From NCBI GenBank assembly GCA_021772365.1, contig JAJFMC010000010.1, positions 1-10,736 on the forward strand: DNA of 10,736 bases. Reading direction: 5' to 3'. Below the pieces are notes generated by a model. That model did no database searches. It saw nothing but the letters and a program-made list of their open reading frames with translations, and had not been told where the DNA came from. Source of the stretch: Chlamydiota bacterium. Lineage in GTDB: Bacteria > Chlamydiota > Chlamydiia > Chlamydiales > Criblamydiaceae. The position numbers and the translations under genes are program-made. This document shows positions 1 to 6,370 of the stretch, piece after piece (the stretch's first letter is position 1; every line of letters starts with the position of its first letter).

Positions 1-47
1 CGGGGCGACAAAACTCGTAAGCAACATTGATTTTGGGTTGTTTCCAT
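1..47 (-). CDS. possible start of a further gene downstream of nadD (partial, tentative)
   Basis: On the minus strand an ATG at 47-45 opens a frame that stays open for 15 codons to the window edge (it begins METTQNQCCL). It starts 22 bases after the nadD stop, in the same direction, which would fit another gene of the same operon. No convincing ribosome binding site precedes it, and 15 codons are too few to separate a real gene from chance. I do not recognise the peptide. Confidence 0.22.
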   Translation of the reverse strand, partial: METTQNQCCLRVLSP

Positions 48-69
48 ATAAAATGTGGTTACGTTGAGT

Positions 70-690
70 TCATTCAGGTTGTGTGTACAGCTTATTTTGT
101 TGCATATATTCGAACACCGGGGCGGGTACTAGGGACTGATAACTTTCACCACGCTCAGCTAACGAACGGATTTCTGTGCTGGAGACTTTGAGTAAGGGTG
201 TGGAAATTATCGCTTCTCGCACGGATCTCTCCAACTTGTTATCGTCATAATTGATAGAAATACCTTCTTTTTCCCTTGAAGCGACAACAAGGGTACACAA
301 CTTCAATATTTCGTGTGGAGAATTCCACTCGTGAAAGCGTTTGATAGCATCAGAACCAAGAATAAGCAAGTATTCATTTTCAGGATGTTGTTCACGCAAC
401 AACCTGAGGGTGTCGATAGTGTAGGATGGTCCTTTGCGCTTACATTCGATATCCATCACTTTGTAAGAAGCATAATCTTGTATGGCTAACTTCAACATTT
501 CAAGGCGATGTACACCAGAAACAACGGACTGATTCATTTTGTGGGGATTTTGATACGCAGGGATAAACCATACTTCGTCAAGCTGACATCGTGATTTCAA
601 TTCTTTAGCAATGTGAAGGTGTCCTAGGTGAACAGGATTAAATGATCCACCTAGCACCCCTACACGTTTCGAGCGTTCACCCATCAACAT
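70..690 (-). CDS. nadD: nicotinate-nucleotide adenylyltransferase NadD
   Basis: NadD transfers AMP from ATP to nicotinate mononucleotide, giving deamido-NAD in the cytoplasmic NAD pathway. The 206 residues match the usual family length. The nucleotidyltransferase signature GGSFNPVHLGH lies at residues 14-24, with the HxGH motif at 21-24. SYTIDTL (89-95), a GSD at 112-114 followed by FHEW, and the C-terminal SSTEIR (170-175) are all typical of NadD. The start is the ATG that overlaps the stop of the upstream glutamine synthetase gene (TAATG, one base shared), so translation is probably coupled; a second Met at codon 3 is an equally possible start. No strong ribosome binding site is visible, which fits coupling. 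Nothing is missing. Pathogenic Chlamydia are generally thought to take NAD from the host, so this gene would fit an environmental lineage better. Confidence 0.95.
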   Translation of the reverse strand: MLMGERSKRVGVLGGSFNPVHLGHLHIAKELKSRCQLDEVWFIPAYQNPHKMNQSVVSGVHRLEMLKLAIQDYASYKVMDIECKRKGPSYTIDTLRLLREQHPENEYLLILGSDAIKRFHEWNSPHEILKLCTLVVASREKEGISINYDDNKLERSVREAIISTPLLKVSSTEIRSLAERGESYQSLVPAPVFEYMQQNKLYTQPE

Positions 691-2876
691 TACACCATGT
701 AAAGTAACTCTCGATATTTAGGTAGAGGCCAAATAGCATTGTCAATCACTTGCTCCAATCTGTCGCAAACCTCACGGAGCTCTGAACACAGAGGGAATGC
801 CTCTGTACAATGTGCTTCTGCCTTAGCCACATTGTCTAATCCATCTGCATGTGAAGATTTTGACTTAATAACCTCTTTGATTGTAATTCCCTTGGCAATA
901 AGTTCAGTTAGATCTTTTAAAAACTTCTTCTGTTCTGTCAGATCTGCTTTGTCACCCAAGGCTTCTTGAGTTGTCAAAATGCTTTTCGCCAAAAGCTTCT
1001 GCTGTTTGAGTGCTGCAGGGAGGACTTGTGTTTCAAATAATTCGATAATCACTTTTGCTTCAATACTCAAAATATTCGCATAATTCTCACAAAGAATTTC
1101 GTAACGACTTTCCAGTTCTTCTTTTGTAAGCACCCCTTTGTAAAGCTTAATTGTTTCTGGTGATAGCAAAGATCTGTAACTATAGATCGATTTTTCAATA
1201 TTGGGAAGCCTACGCTTTTCTGCTTCACGAACCCAATCGGCACTGTAGTTGTCCCCCTCAAAACGGATATTCTTAGACTTTAAGACATATTTTCGTAAGA
1301 TCGGTATAATGTCTTCAATCTTAGGTTTTCCACCACCCACGACTTGTTCTATTTCGTCCATGATTTCATTTAGACTTTCCGCGACTGTTAAGTTAATCAC
1401 AGTAACAGGCATCATAGGGCTAGACATCGAACCAACAGCACGGAACTCAAACTTATTTCCTGTAAATGCAAAAGGTGAAGTCCTATTTCTATCAGTATTA
1501 TCTTGACTTAACTCAGGAGAAACATTAAGCCCTAAATCATAAACACATTTCCCTTTTCCTTTGCCTTTAACAGGTCCCGTTACACTTTCAATAGAGTTCA
1601 ACAACTCTTCTAGTTCCTCACCTAAATAAATCGAAATGATCGCAGGAGGTGCTTCATGCCCACCTAAACGAAAGTCATTGGTTGCCGTTCCGATTGAGGC
1701 CCTAAGTAATGTTGAGTGCTTGTGAATTCCATGAACGACCGCAGTGAGGAGAATGAGGAAATGTAAGTCATTTTCCGGAGTGTCTGTTGGATTTAACAGG
1801 TTAATGCCTGTATCTGTTGACAGCGACCAATTACAATGCTTTCCAGAACCATTGAAATTATGGAAAGGTTTTTCATGTAACAAGCAAGATAAATTATGTT
1901 GCAGTGCAACTTGTCGCAGCAATTCCATCAGAAGAATATTATGATCAATAGCTGTGGAGGCTTTTTCGAAAACAGGTGCAAATTCATGCTGTGCGGGGGC
2001 GACCTCGTTATGACGTGTTTTCAGTGGAATACCGAGCTCCAGAGCTCTTTCTTCTACATCATGCATAAAGCACAAAATACGATCTTTAACGGTACCAAAA
2101 TAATGGTCTTGCATTTCCTGGCCTTTTGCCGGCGCAGCCCCAATGACCGTGCGACCAAGCATAACGAGGTCTGGGCGCAGATTGCGAAGAGCTCTGTCAA
2201 TGACGAAATACTCTTGTTCAGTTCCCAAAGTCGAAAAGACACTGTTTGCTTTAACACCCGTCATATTCAGTAATCGTAAAGATGCGTCATTAATTTTTTT
2301 ATCAGAGCGCAACAAAGGGATTTTACTGTCGAGCACAGCTCCAGTCCAAGAGAAAAAGACGGAGGGAATGCACAAAGTAATACCGTCACCTGCCTTCCAA
2401 ACAAAAACCGGGGATGTTGGATCCCACCCCGTATAGCCTCGCGCTTCAAATGTCGTCCTCAGTCCACCAGAAGGAAATGAAGATGCATCAGGCTCCCCTT
2501 GTATTAGCTGTTTACCGGAAAATTTTTCTATGACATCGTCATTGGATTCCCATTCAATAAAGGAATCATGTTTTTCCGCTGCAGCTCCGGTAAGGGGTTG
2601 AAACCAGTGGCAATAATGCGTAGCTCCTTGACTTACAGCCCATTCTTTCATGGTTAAAGCTATAGGATCCGCATACTCTTCCTTTATCTTCTCACGCCCT
2701 TCCATGGCGGCAACAATATTTGCGTAGATCTTTTTAGGGAGCATTTTTTTCATAGTGCTGCGGTTAAACACACGCCTACCAAAGCACTCAGATGATATAA
2801 ACGTTTCTACGTCTTTTTTTATGGAAATATCGCGTTCACCAGATGTTGCCAACGCTCTAAATCTTGGATTGTACAT
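690..2876 (-). CDS. glnN: type III glutamine synthetase (GSIII)
   Basis: GSIII condenses glutamate and ammonia to glutamine using ATP. The 728 residues match the GSIII family and are far longer than GSI or GSII. Visible family motifs are WFQPLTG (91-97), the metal-binding EQEYF (220-224), NEVAPAQHEFAP (290-301), NGSGKHCNWSLS (342-353), an Arg/Glu-bearing RTSPFAFTGNKFEFR (465-479), and the end WPLPKYRELL. The start is the ATG at 2876-2874, with GAGGG (2885-2881) four bases upstream. The gene begins 53 bases after the HAD gene and its stop overlaps the nadD start. No GlnK/PII or amt gene is in view. The symbol follows the usual name for GSIII genes; glnA is also used for this family. The assignment is secure; the role in this organism (nitrogen assimilation or supplying glutamine to amidotransferases) is inferred. 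Confidence 0.96.
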   Translation of the reverse strand: MYNPRFRALATSGERDISIKKDVETFISSECFGRRVFNRSTMKKMLPKKIYANIVAAMEGREKIKEEYADPIALTMKEWAVSQGATHYCHWFQPLTGAAAEKHDSFIEWESNDDVIEKFSGKQLIQGEPDASSFPSGGLRTTFEARGYTGWDPTSPVFVWKAGDGITLCIPSVFFSWTGAVLDSKIPLLRSDKKINDASLRLLNMTGVKANSVFSTLGTEQEYFVIDRALRNLRPDLVMLGRTVIGAAPAKGQEMQDHYFGTVKDRILCFMHDVEERALELGIPLKTRHNEVAPAQHEFAPVFEKASTAIDHNILLMELLRQVALQHNLSCLLHEKPFHNFNGSGKHCNWSLSTDTGINLLNPTDTPENDLHFLILLTAVVHGIHKHSTLLRASIGTATNDFRLGGHEAPPAIISIYLGEELEELLNSIESVTGPVKGKGKGKCVYDLGLNVSPELSQDNTDRNRTSPFAFTGNKFEFRAVGSMSSPMMPVTVINLTVAESLNEIMDEIEQVVGGGKPKIEDIIPILRKYVLKSKNIRFEGDNYSADWVREAEKRRLPNIEKSIYSYRSLLSPETIKLYKGVLTKEELESRYEILCENYANILSIEAKVIIELFETQVLPAALKQQKLLAKSILTTQEALGDKADLTEQKKFLKDLTELIAKGITIKEVIKSKSSHADGLDNVAKAEAHCTEAFPLCSELREVCDRLEQVIDNAIWPLPKYRELLYMV

Positions 2877-2880
2877 GTTA

Positions 2881-2885
2881 CCCTC
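2881..2885 (-). promoter_or_regulatory. ribosome binding site of glnN
   Basis: GAGGG on the minus strand lies four bases before the glnN ATG. It is the clearest Shine-Dalgarno match in the minus-strand cluster and supports the start at 2876. It suggests glnN is initiated independently even if it shares a transcript with the HAD gene. Confidence 0.7.
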
Positions 2886-2929
2886 AACTATTAATTAATT
2901 AGATAGTTTTATCATGACACACCTAGATA

Positions 2930-3598
2930 CTAAGTTCCAGGAAAAATATCCCAACCACGTTTCTCACAAATTTTTCGGAGGATTCTGTTTGGATTCACAG
3001 CGACAGGGACGGCTACAGATTCAAGAAAGGGTAAGTCATGATGGCTATCTGAGTAAGCAGAAGTATTTGTAAATGGGATTTGCTGTTCAAGAGAAATTTG
3101 TTTGACAATTTTAGACTTCTCATTTCCCTCGAGAACTTTTTCAATGAGATAGTATCGGCCTTGACTGCACGTCCGATAACTAGTGGACTGAAAATTAGAA
3201 ACCCCAAGTTTTTTTGCAAAAGGCTCTACAAGAAAATCAGGGGAACTTGAGAGGATCACTACCTGCTCCCCCTTCCTTTTTTTGGACAAAAGAACCTCAT
3301 AAACGTCATGATCTATCAGTCTATCGCAAAATTGTTCCACAAAAACTTCACCATGCATTCGAAATTCTTTACTCTCTCTCCCTCGAAACAAAGACTCGAA
3401 TGACTTGTTGTGAATCCCATAAATATCTAATCGGCCACATTTATGCAGAAAATAAAACCATAGCAATTGGGCTAAGGAATAAGCACCAATAATTTTTTTC
3501 TTATAAAGATAGAGACCGAATTGGAAACTGCAATTCACGTGCAGAAGAGTATGATCTAAATCAAAGAATGTAATATAACGGTCTACAATGCTATTCAA
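2930..3598 (-). CDS. HAD-IB family hydrolase (phosphoserine-phosphatase-like)
   Basis: This is a haloacid-dehalogenase-superfamily phosphohydrolase of 222 residues. Motif I is FFDLDHTLL, with nucleophile D13 and acid/base D15. A helical cap follows, then motif II ILSSSPDFL (about 116-123). A basic patch GNEKSKIVKQ (158-167) supplies the motif III lysine, and motif IV AYSDSHHDLPFL (181-192) supplies the two metal-binding aspartates D184 and D188. The tail VAVNPN...RGWDIF is typical of subfamily IB. The substrate cannot be read from sequence; SerB-like activity is possible but unproven. The first codon is TTG (3598-3596). The frame upstream is open for only 12 codons to a TAA and holds no ATG or GTG, and the next ATG is at codon 81, well past motif I. 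Only a weak GAAG precedes the start. The leader is the inverted repeat described separately. Confidence 0.85.
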   Translation of the reverse strand: MNSIVDRYITFFDLDHTLLHVNCSFQFGLYLYKKKIIGAYSLAQLLWFYFLHKCGRLDIYGIHNKSFESLFRGRESKEFRMHGEVFVEQFCDRLIDHDVYEVLLSKKRKGEQVVILSSSPDFLVEPFAKKLGVSNFQSTSYRTCSQGRYYLIEKVLEGNEKSKIVKQISLEQQIPFTNTSAYSDSHHDLPFLESVAVPVAVNPNRILRKICEKRGWDIFPGT

Positions 3599-3607
3599 AT
3601 CTTCAAC

Positions 3608-3790
3608 TTGTTTGGGTATAAAGGAAATTGTTTAAGTATTTGAGCTGGTTTCTAGGGCTTTTTCCGCCTCGCTTCGGGCTCGTTCTTACAAACAACGCAT
3701 GGTTGGCTACGAACTTTGCCCCTTACGAGTCAAAAAAACTCTAGAAAACAGCTTCAACTATTTTTGCAATTCCCACTATAAGACAATCTA
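3608..3790. repeat. long imperfect inverted repeat filling the intergenic region
   Basis: The spacer between the coiled-coil and HAD genes folds back on itself around GCAT at 3697-3700. The left arm runs from about 3608 to 3696 and the right arm from 3701 to about 3790. Matched blocks, with the right arm reverse-complemented, include GGAAATTG/GGGAATTG, TTGA-GCTGGTTTCTAG/TTGAAGCTGTTTTCTAG, a T tract in both, CTCG/CTCG, and GTTCTTAC/GTTCGTAG. By eye about two thirds of positions pair, with a few one-base gaps. The right arm reaches the coiled-coil stop codon and the left arm ends about ten bases before the HAD start. It could be a degenerate foldback (MITE-like) element, an inverted duplication, or a transcribed hairpin acting as terminator or attenuator. 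No flanking target duplication is evident. Confidence 0.7.
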
Positions 3791-5698
3791 CTTGATTTTG
3801 CTCTTGATCTCACGAATTTTCTTTTCGATCTCTGAAATACCAGTATCCGCTAGATCGAGACGCTCTTTCTCGGCATTGACCTGGTCATTGTGAAGCATAG
3901 CTTGTTCAAAGTCTAAACCTGAAGATCCAGACGCCTTTCGTAAAGAATCGTAGTGTTCTTTGACTTCTTTACGACGTTGTCTTCTTTGTGATAGTACTTC
4001 ACGTAAATTTTTAAGAGCTTGTTGATCATCATCAGAAAGGTTTAGTAAGGCTTCTTCCTGTTTCGAACTTAACACGTCTTTTAGTTGACGTAATGAACGT
4101 TCCAGCTCCAGCTTTTCTCGGCCGCTGACATCGTTCAATTGAGCAACTTTTTCATGAAGCTCATCCTGTTTTGCATTGAATTCGTCCACCGTTAAGGAAT
4201 CATTACCTGAAAGGATGTCGTCTATTTCATTCTTGACAGAGTCTAGCTTTTCTCTTCTTATACGAAGTCGTTCACGTTCTTCATTGAGGCGGATTTCTTC
4301 TTCTTCTTTTTTCTTACCCTGAACCAATCCCCTCACATCAGCCAGAGATGCCTTTAACGATTTAACCTCGTCACGGCCTAACTCAACCTTACGCATGAAT
4401 GTTTGGATGGTCTCCAACTGTTTAGATGCAGAGCCTGTAGAAAGATCTCCCCCCTTAAACTTTTCGGATAATAACTGAATTTTTTCCTCGACTTCAGCTT
4501 TGTTTTGCAAGAAGATATCTTTTTTCTCAGCAAACTCTTTTTTACGCTCTTTGTCGACGATTTTTAACTTATCCCAACATTCGCTTAAGCGGAGACGTGT
4601 TGTGGTAAAGGAATGTGTATTCAGTGTAAGTATTTTTGCTATGCTTTGAAGGACTTTGATTTCTTCACGAAGATAGAACACAGGTCCATTGATATCATCA
4701 CCGGAAAAGTTTGTTGCAAGGAAAGACTCAACATCCGATAAAAACTGATCACTTATCTTCTTGATCAATCCTTTTCTTGAAGGGAACACCTGATCACCCG
4801 TTACTGAAAGACGCTGAAAAAACTTATTTTTATGCTTGATACGCATATCGGTTTTCATCAGTTCTTTTCGAAGATTATTGATTCTTGTCGCATAAGCATT
4901 CAGCAAATTCAATCTTTTCTGGATGTCATTATAAACAGCTTTCTTACGATCTAAAAACTTACTCTGAAATGGAAATTTTACATCATTCTGTGTAGCAATA
5001 GATTTTTCAAAATTTTCAATTTCCTTTTCAAGTCCTGTTATGGCTATATCAATTTGCTCCACAGCAAAAGCGCTTTGCTCATCAAATATTTCCTTTAACC
5101 GTCGAGCTTCTTTCGAAAGATTGCTATACTTTGGCCAAAGAGATGATCGAATAGAGGGACTGATATTTTCTTTGAAAAATTCGAGGCTCATTTTGCGTAA
5201 TTCCCAGAAGTATTTAAACAGTGGGGTTCCGCCTTGTGACAGGTATTTCTCCATATTATCTACCGTAAGATGGAGTTTTTCGTCAAAACTCTCTTCAGTT
5301 TTAATTTTTTCCATTAAAGCATCGAATTCTTCTTGAGTTTCTTGCTGAGAGAGCTTCTTGCTTTTGGTTTTTTTGTCGGAATCTTCTTCATTCACTGATT
5401 CGGTCACTGGCGGCTTACTACCGCTCTCTTCAACCACCTTGCTCTCTAATTCGGTAGATGAGGGTTCTTCGCTTGGAGTTTTCGACGGTTTGGCTTCCAC
5501 AGGTTCATCATTTGACTCGGTAGATAACGGCTCTTCGCTTGGAGTTTCCGACGGCTCAGTTAAGACTACTTCTTCTATTGTACTGGTAGCTGTTGAAGAC
5601 TCTTCCATTTGACCTTCCTCTGGATGTGACGTTTCTACAATTATTTTCTCTAGTTGAGGATCGTTTTTTTCTGATTCTTTATTCTCGGCTTGATTCAT
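3788..5698 (-). CDS. large cytoplasmic coiled-coil protein of unknown function
   Basis: I do not recognise this 636-residue protein by name. Residues 1-120 are low-complexity, rich in Glu, Ser, Thr and Pro, with no signal peptide or membrane segment. A 22-residue unit occurs twice there (ETPSEEPLSTES at 51-62 and KTPSEEPSSTEL at 73-84). Residues 155-225 look globular or helical (PLFKYFWELRKMSLEFFKEN, then an EARRLKEIFDEQSAFAVEQI stretch). Residues 220-300 and 340-636 are long charged helices with heptad-like Leu/Ile spacing and a very acidic-basic run near 460-490. The composition suggests a structural or scaffold protein; secretion into a host is possible in this type of organism but no sequence feature proves it. 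The ATG at 5698 is the first in frame and has no obvious ribosome binding site. It is probably transcribed from the divergent promoter near 5781-5809. Confidence 0.8.
   Translation of the reverse strand: MNQAENKESEKNDPQLEKIIVETSHPEEGQMEESSTATSTIEEVVLTEPSETPSEEPLSTESNDEPVEAKPSKTPSEEPSSTELESKVVEESGSKPPVTESVNEEDSDKKTKSKKLSQQETQEEFDALMEKIKTEESFDEKLHLTVDNMEKYLSQGGTPLFKYFWELRKMSLEFFKENISPSIRSSLWPKYSNLSKEARRLKEIFDEQSAFAVEQIDIAITGLEKEIENFEKSIATQNDVKFPFQSKFLDRKKAVYNDIQKRLNLLNAYATRINNLRKELMKTDMRIKHKNKFFQRLSVTGDQVFPSRKGLIKKISDQFLSDVESFLATNFSGDDINGPVFYLREEIKVLQSIAKILTLNTHSFTTTRLRLSECWDKLKIVDKERKKEFAEKKDIFLQNKAEVEEKIQLLSEKFKGGDLSTGSASKQLETIQTFMRKVELGRDEVKSLKASLADVRGLVQGKKKEEEEIRLNEERERLRIRREKLDSVKNEIDDILSGNDSLTVDEFNAKQDELHEKVAQLNDVSGREKLELERSLRQLKDVLSSKQEEALLNLSDDDQQALKNLREVLSQRRQRRKEVKEHYDSLRKASGSSGLDFEQAMLHNDQVNAEKERLDLADTGISEIEKKIREIKSKIK
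5451..5556 (-). repeat. two-copy 66-bp-period repeat in the coiled-coil gene
   Basis: A 40-base segment at 5451-5490 recurs at 5517-5556 with five differences, giving a 66-base (22-codon) period that keeps the reading frame. It encodes the duplicated PS(E/K)TPSEEP(L/S)STE peptide in the disordered N-terminal region. The high DNA identity suggests recent slippage or recombination, so copy number may vary between strains. Confidence 0.85.
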
Positions 5699-5757
5699 TG
5701 CTAATACTATGGACGTTTGAGGGTTAAAACAGGAGCTAATTGATTACTAAAATTAAC

Positions 5758-5785
5758 TTTACACTCGAATTTAAAGACATATCAT
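5758..5785 (+). promoter_or_regulatory. candidate sigma-70-type promoter for the small 47-codon frame
   Basis: TTTACA (5758-5763, five of six matches to TTGACA) and TATCAT (5780-5785, five of six matches to TATAAT) are separated by 16 bases. Transcription would begin near 5792, about 23 bases before the ATG at 5815. The region is AT-rich, so chance matches are possible; the short leader and downstream hairpin make it more believable. Confidence 0.5.
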
Positions 5786-5809
5786 AAAGGATTTTGAATT
5801 TAGAGTAAA
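5781..5809 (-). promoter_or_regulatory. candidate sigma-70-type promoter for the coiled-coil gene
   Basis: On the minus strand TTTACT (5809-5804) and TATGAT (5786-5781) are 17 bases apart. They match the consensus at four and five of six positions. The -10 box overlaps the -10 box of the rightward promoter, so the two polymerases could not bind at once. The implied leader to the ATG at 5698 is roughly 75 bases. Confidence 0.45.
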
Positions 5810-5814
5810 GAACA

Positions 5815-5958
5815 ATGTCGCTACTCGATTGCAAGCATGTGAACCGTAGTAGCCCGCGAGGTGTTCTTGCGTGGTTCAGGAGCTCAGGTGATCTGATGCA
5901 AACTTATGTGAGACGTCGCAGTCCGCCAGGAGTTTTAACGCAAACGCATAGGGAGTGA
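5815..5958 (+). CDS. small Arg-rich protein with two RxSPxGVL repeats, unknown function
   Basis: An ATG at 5815 opens 47 codons ending in TGA at 5956-5958. The product contains VNRSSPRGVLA (residues 9-19) and VRRRSPPGVLT (32-42), the same motif 23 residues apart. Over 12 aligned codons, three amino acids are kept through different codons (AGC/AGT, GGT/GGA, CTT/TTA), and several other codons are identical; this favours selection on the peptide over a purely RNA repeat. The product is basic, has one Cys and one Trp, and no signal peptide or clear membrane helix. The frame has a candidate promoter upstream and a strong hairpin 41 bases after the stop, so it looks like a complete small transcription unit. 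The ribosome binding site is weak (AAAG/GAG only). I do not recognise the family; a structured small RNA is the main alternative. Confidence 0.5.
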   Translation: MSLLDCKHVNRSSPRGVLAWFRSSGDLMQTYVRRRSPPGVLTQTHRE

Positions 5959-5999
5959 AACGTTTGTGATGTGATAATGTGTTTGAGGTTAAATACACA

Positions 6000-6037
6000 A
6001 ATAAGGAGATGGTTCCTAAGTTCACCATCTCCTTATT
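6000..6037 (+). terminator. 13-bp perfect hairpin, probable terminator of the small gene
   Basis: AATAAGGAGATGG (6000-6012) pairs perfectly with CCATCTCCTTATT (6025-6037) around a 12-base loop. No T run follows on the plus strand, although the stem ends in TTATT; on the minus strand the stem is followed by TTGTGTATTT. It lies 41 bases after the TGA of the 47-codon frame. It is best read as a terminator or transcript-end stabiliser. The AAGGAG in the left stem resembles a ribosome binding site but has no gene after it. Confidence 0.6.
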
Positions 6038-6223
6038 AAAGCGGTAACAGCAATGACTTCTCCAAAAAAGTCTTGAACTTGCGAGCTACCTTACCTCTTT
6101 CGATGGAACCTAAAGCAGTTACCCCCCATTTGAACCATACTCGCTTTTGCGTTTAAAACACCTTACAGACAACCTCCTCCCTCCTTCCTAATTCGTAAAC
6201 ACGAAAAAATCTCAATTAAGGTC
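6038..6223. other. stretch without an evident gene
   Basis: No frame longer than about 20 codons with a believable start is visible on either strand. GGTAACAGC (6043-6051) and GCAGTTACC (6114-6122) form an 8-of-9 inverted match across a 62-base loop. A pyrimidine tract at about 6173-6188 (CCTCCTCCCTCCTTCC) would resemble an anti-Shine-Dalgarno sequence if transcribed rightward. Neither is strong enough to name a function. Confidence 0.5.
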
Positions 6224-6253
6224 TTGACCAAATAATCCCAACTCTTTTATAAC
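6224..6253 (+). promoter_or_regulatory. promoter of the tRNA-Cys gene
   Basis: TTGACC (6224-6229) and TATAAC (6248-6253) each match the sigma-70 consensus at five of six positions, with an 18-base spacer. Transcription would start near 6260, about a dozen bases before the mature tRNA. Confidence 0.65.
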
Positions 6254-6255
6254 TT

Positions 6256-6271
6256 GTGCTTTCATAAGCAC
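6256..6271 (+). promoter_or_regulatory. perfect inverted repeat abutting the 5' end of tRNA-Cys
   Basis: GTGCTT (6256-6261) and AAGCAC (6266-6271) form a six-base-pair stem with a TCAT loop. The last base lies directly against the first base of the mature tRNA. It may be a leader hairpin that shapes RNase P processing, or a DNA site at the transcription start. Confidence 0.5.
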
Positions 6272-6342
6272 GGTGGCATGGCCAAGTGGTAAGGCAGAAG
6301 CCTGCAAAGCTTCCATCCCCAGTTCGAATCTGGGTGCCACCT
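6272..6342 (+). tRNA. tRNA-Cys (anticodon GCA)
   Basis: A full cloverleaf can be drawn. The acceptor stem is GGTGGCA (6272-6278) with TGCCACC (6335-6341). The anticodon stem is GAAGC/GCTTC around the loop CTGCAAA, with GCA at 6304-6306. The T arm is CCCAG/CTGGG around TTCGAAT. The D arm GCC...GGC lies at about 6281-6295. Position 73 is T (6342), the known identity base for cysteine. CCA is not encoded and must be added by the nucleotidyltransferase. The gene is single, with its own promoter and an immediately following T run. Confidence 0.97.
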
Positions 6343-6350
6343 TTTTTTTT
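6342..6350 (+). terminator. T run ending the tRNA-Cys transcript
   Basis: Nine consecutive T residues follow the acceptor stem directly. The folded tRNA probably serves as the hairpin. This separates tRNA transcription from rsmI, although read-through into rsmI, whose ATG is 20 bases on, is possible. Confidence 0.6.
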
Positions 6351-6370
6351 CTCATTAACTTATACCTATC

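Larger units (their letters stand above)
5757..5810. repeat. imperfect palindrome holding divergent promoter elements
   Basis: CTTTAC at 5757-5762 is mirrored by GTAAAG at 5805-5810. The inner flanks also match (CACTCGAATTTAAA against CTCTAAATTCAAA after reverse-complementing), around a centre at about 5783. The palindrome coincides with candidate -35 and -10 boxes on both strands, so it may be a symmetric divergent promoter or a binding site for a dimeric regulator. Confidence 0.55.

Noticed and set aside
3699..3893. A 64-codon plus-strand frame beginning inside the foldback
   Set aside because: It runs into the antisense of the coiled-coil gene and has no ribosome binding site or recognisable motif.
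5358..5612. An 84-codon plus-strand frame rich in Ser
   Set aside because: It is the antisense shadow of the repeated acidic tail of the coiled-coil gene and has no ribosome binding site.
5829..5945. The repeated 45-base blocks as a CRISPR-like or pure RNA repeat
   Set aside because: There are only two copies, differing at about a third of bases, and the kept sequence follows codon boundaries; no cas genes are present.
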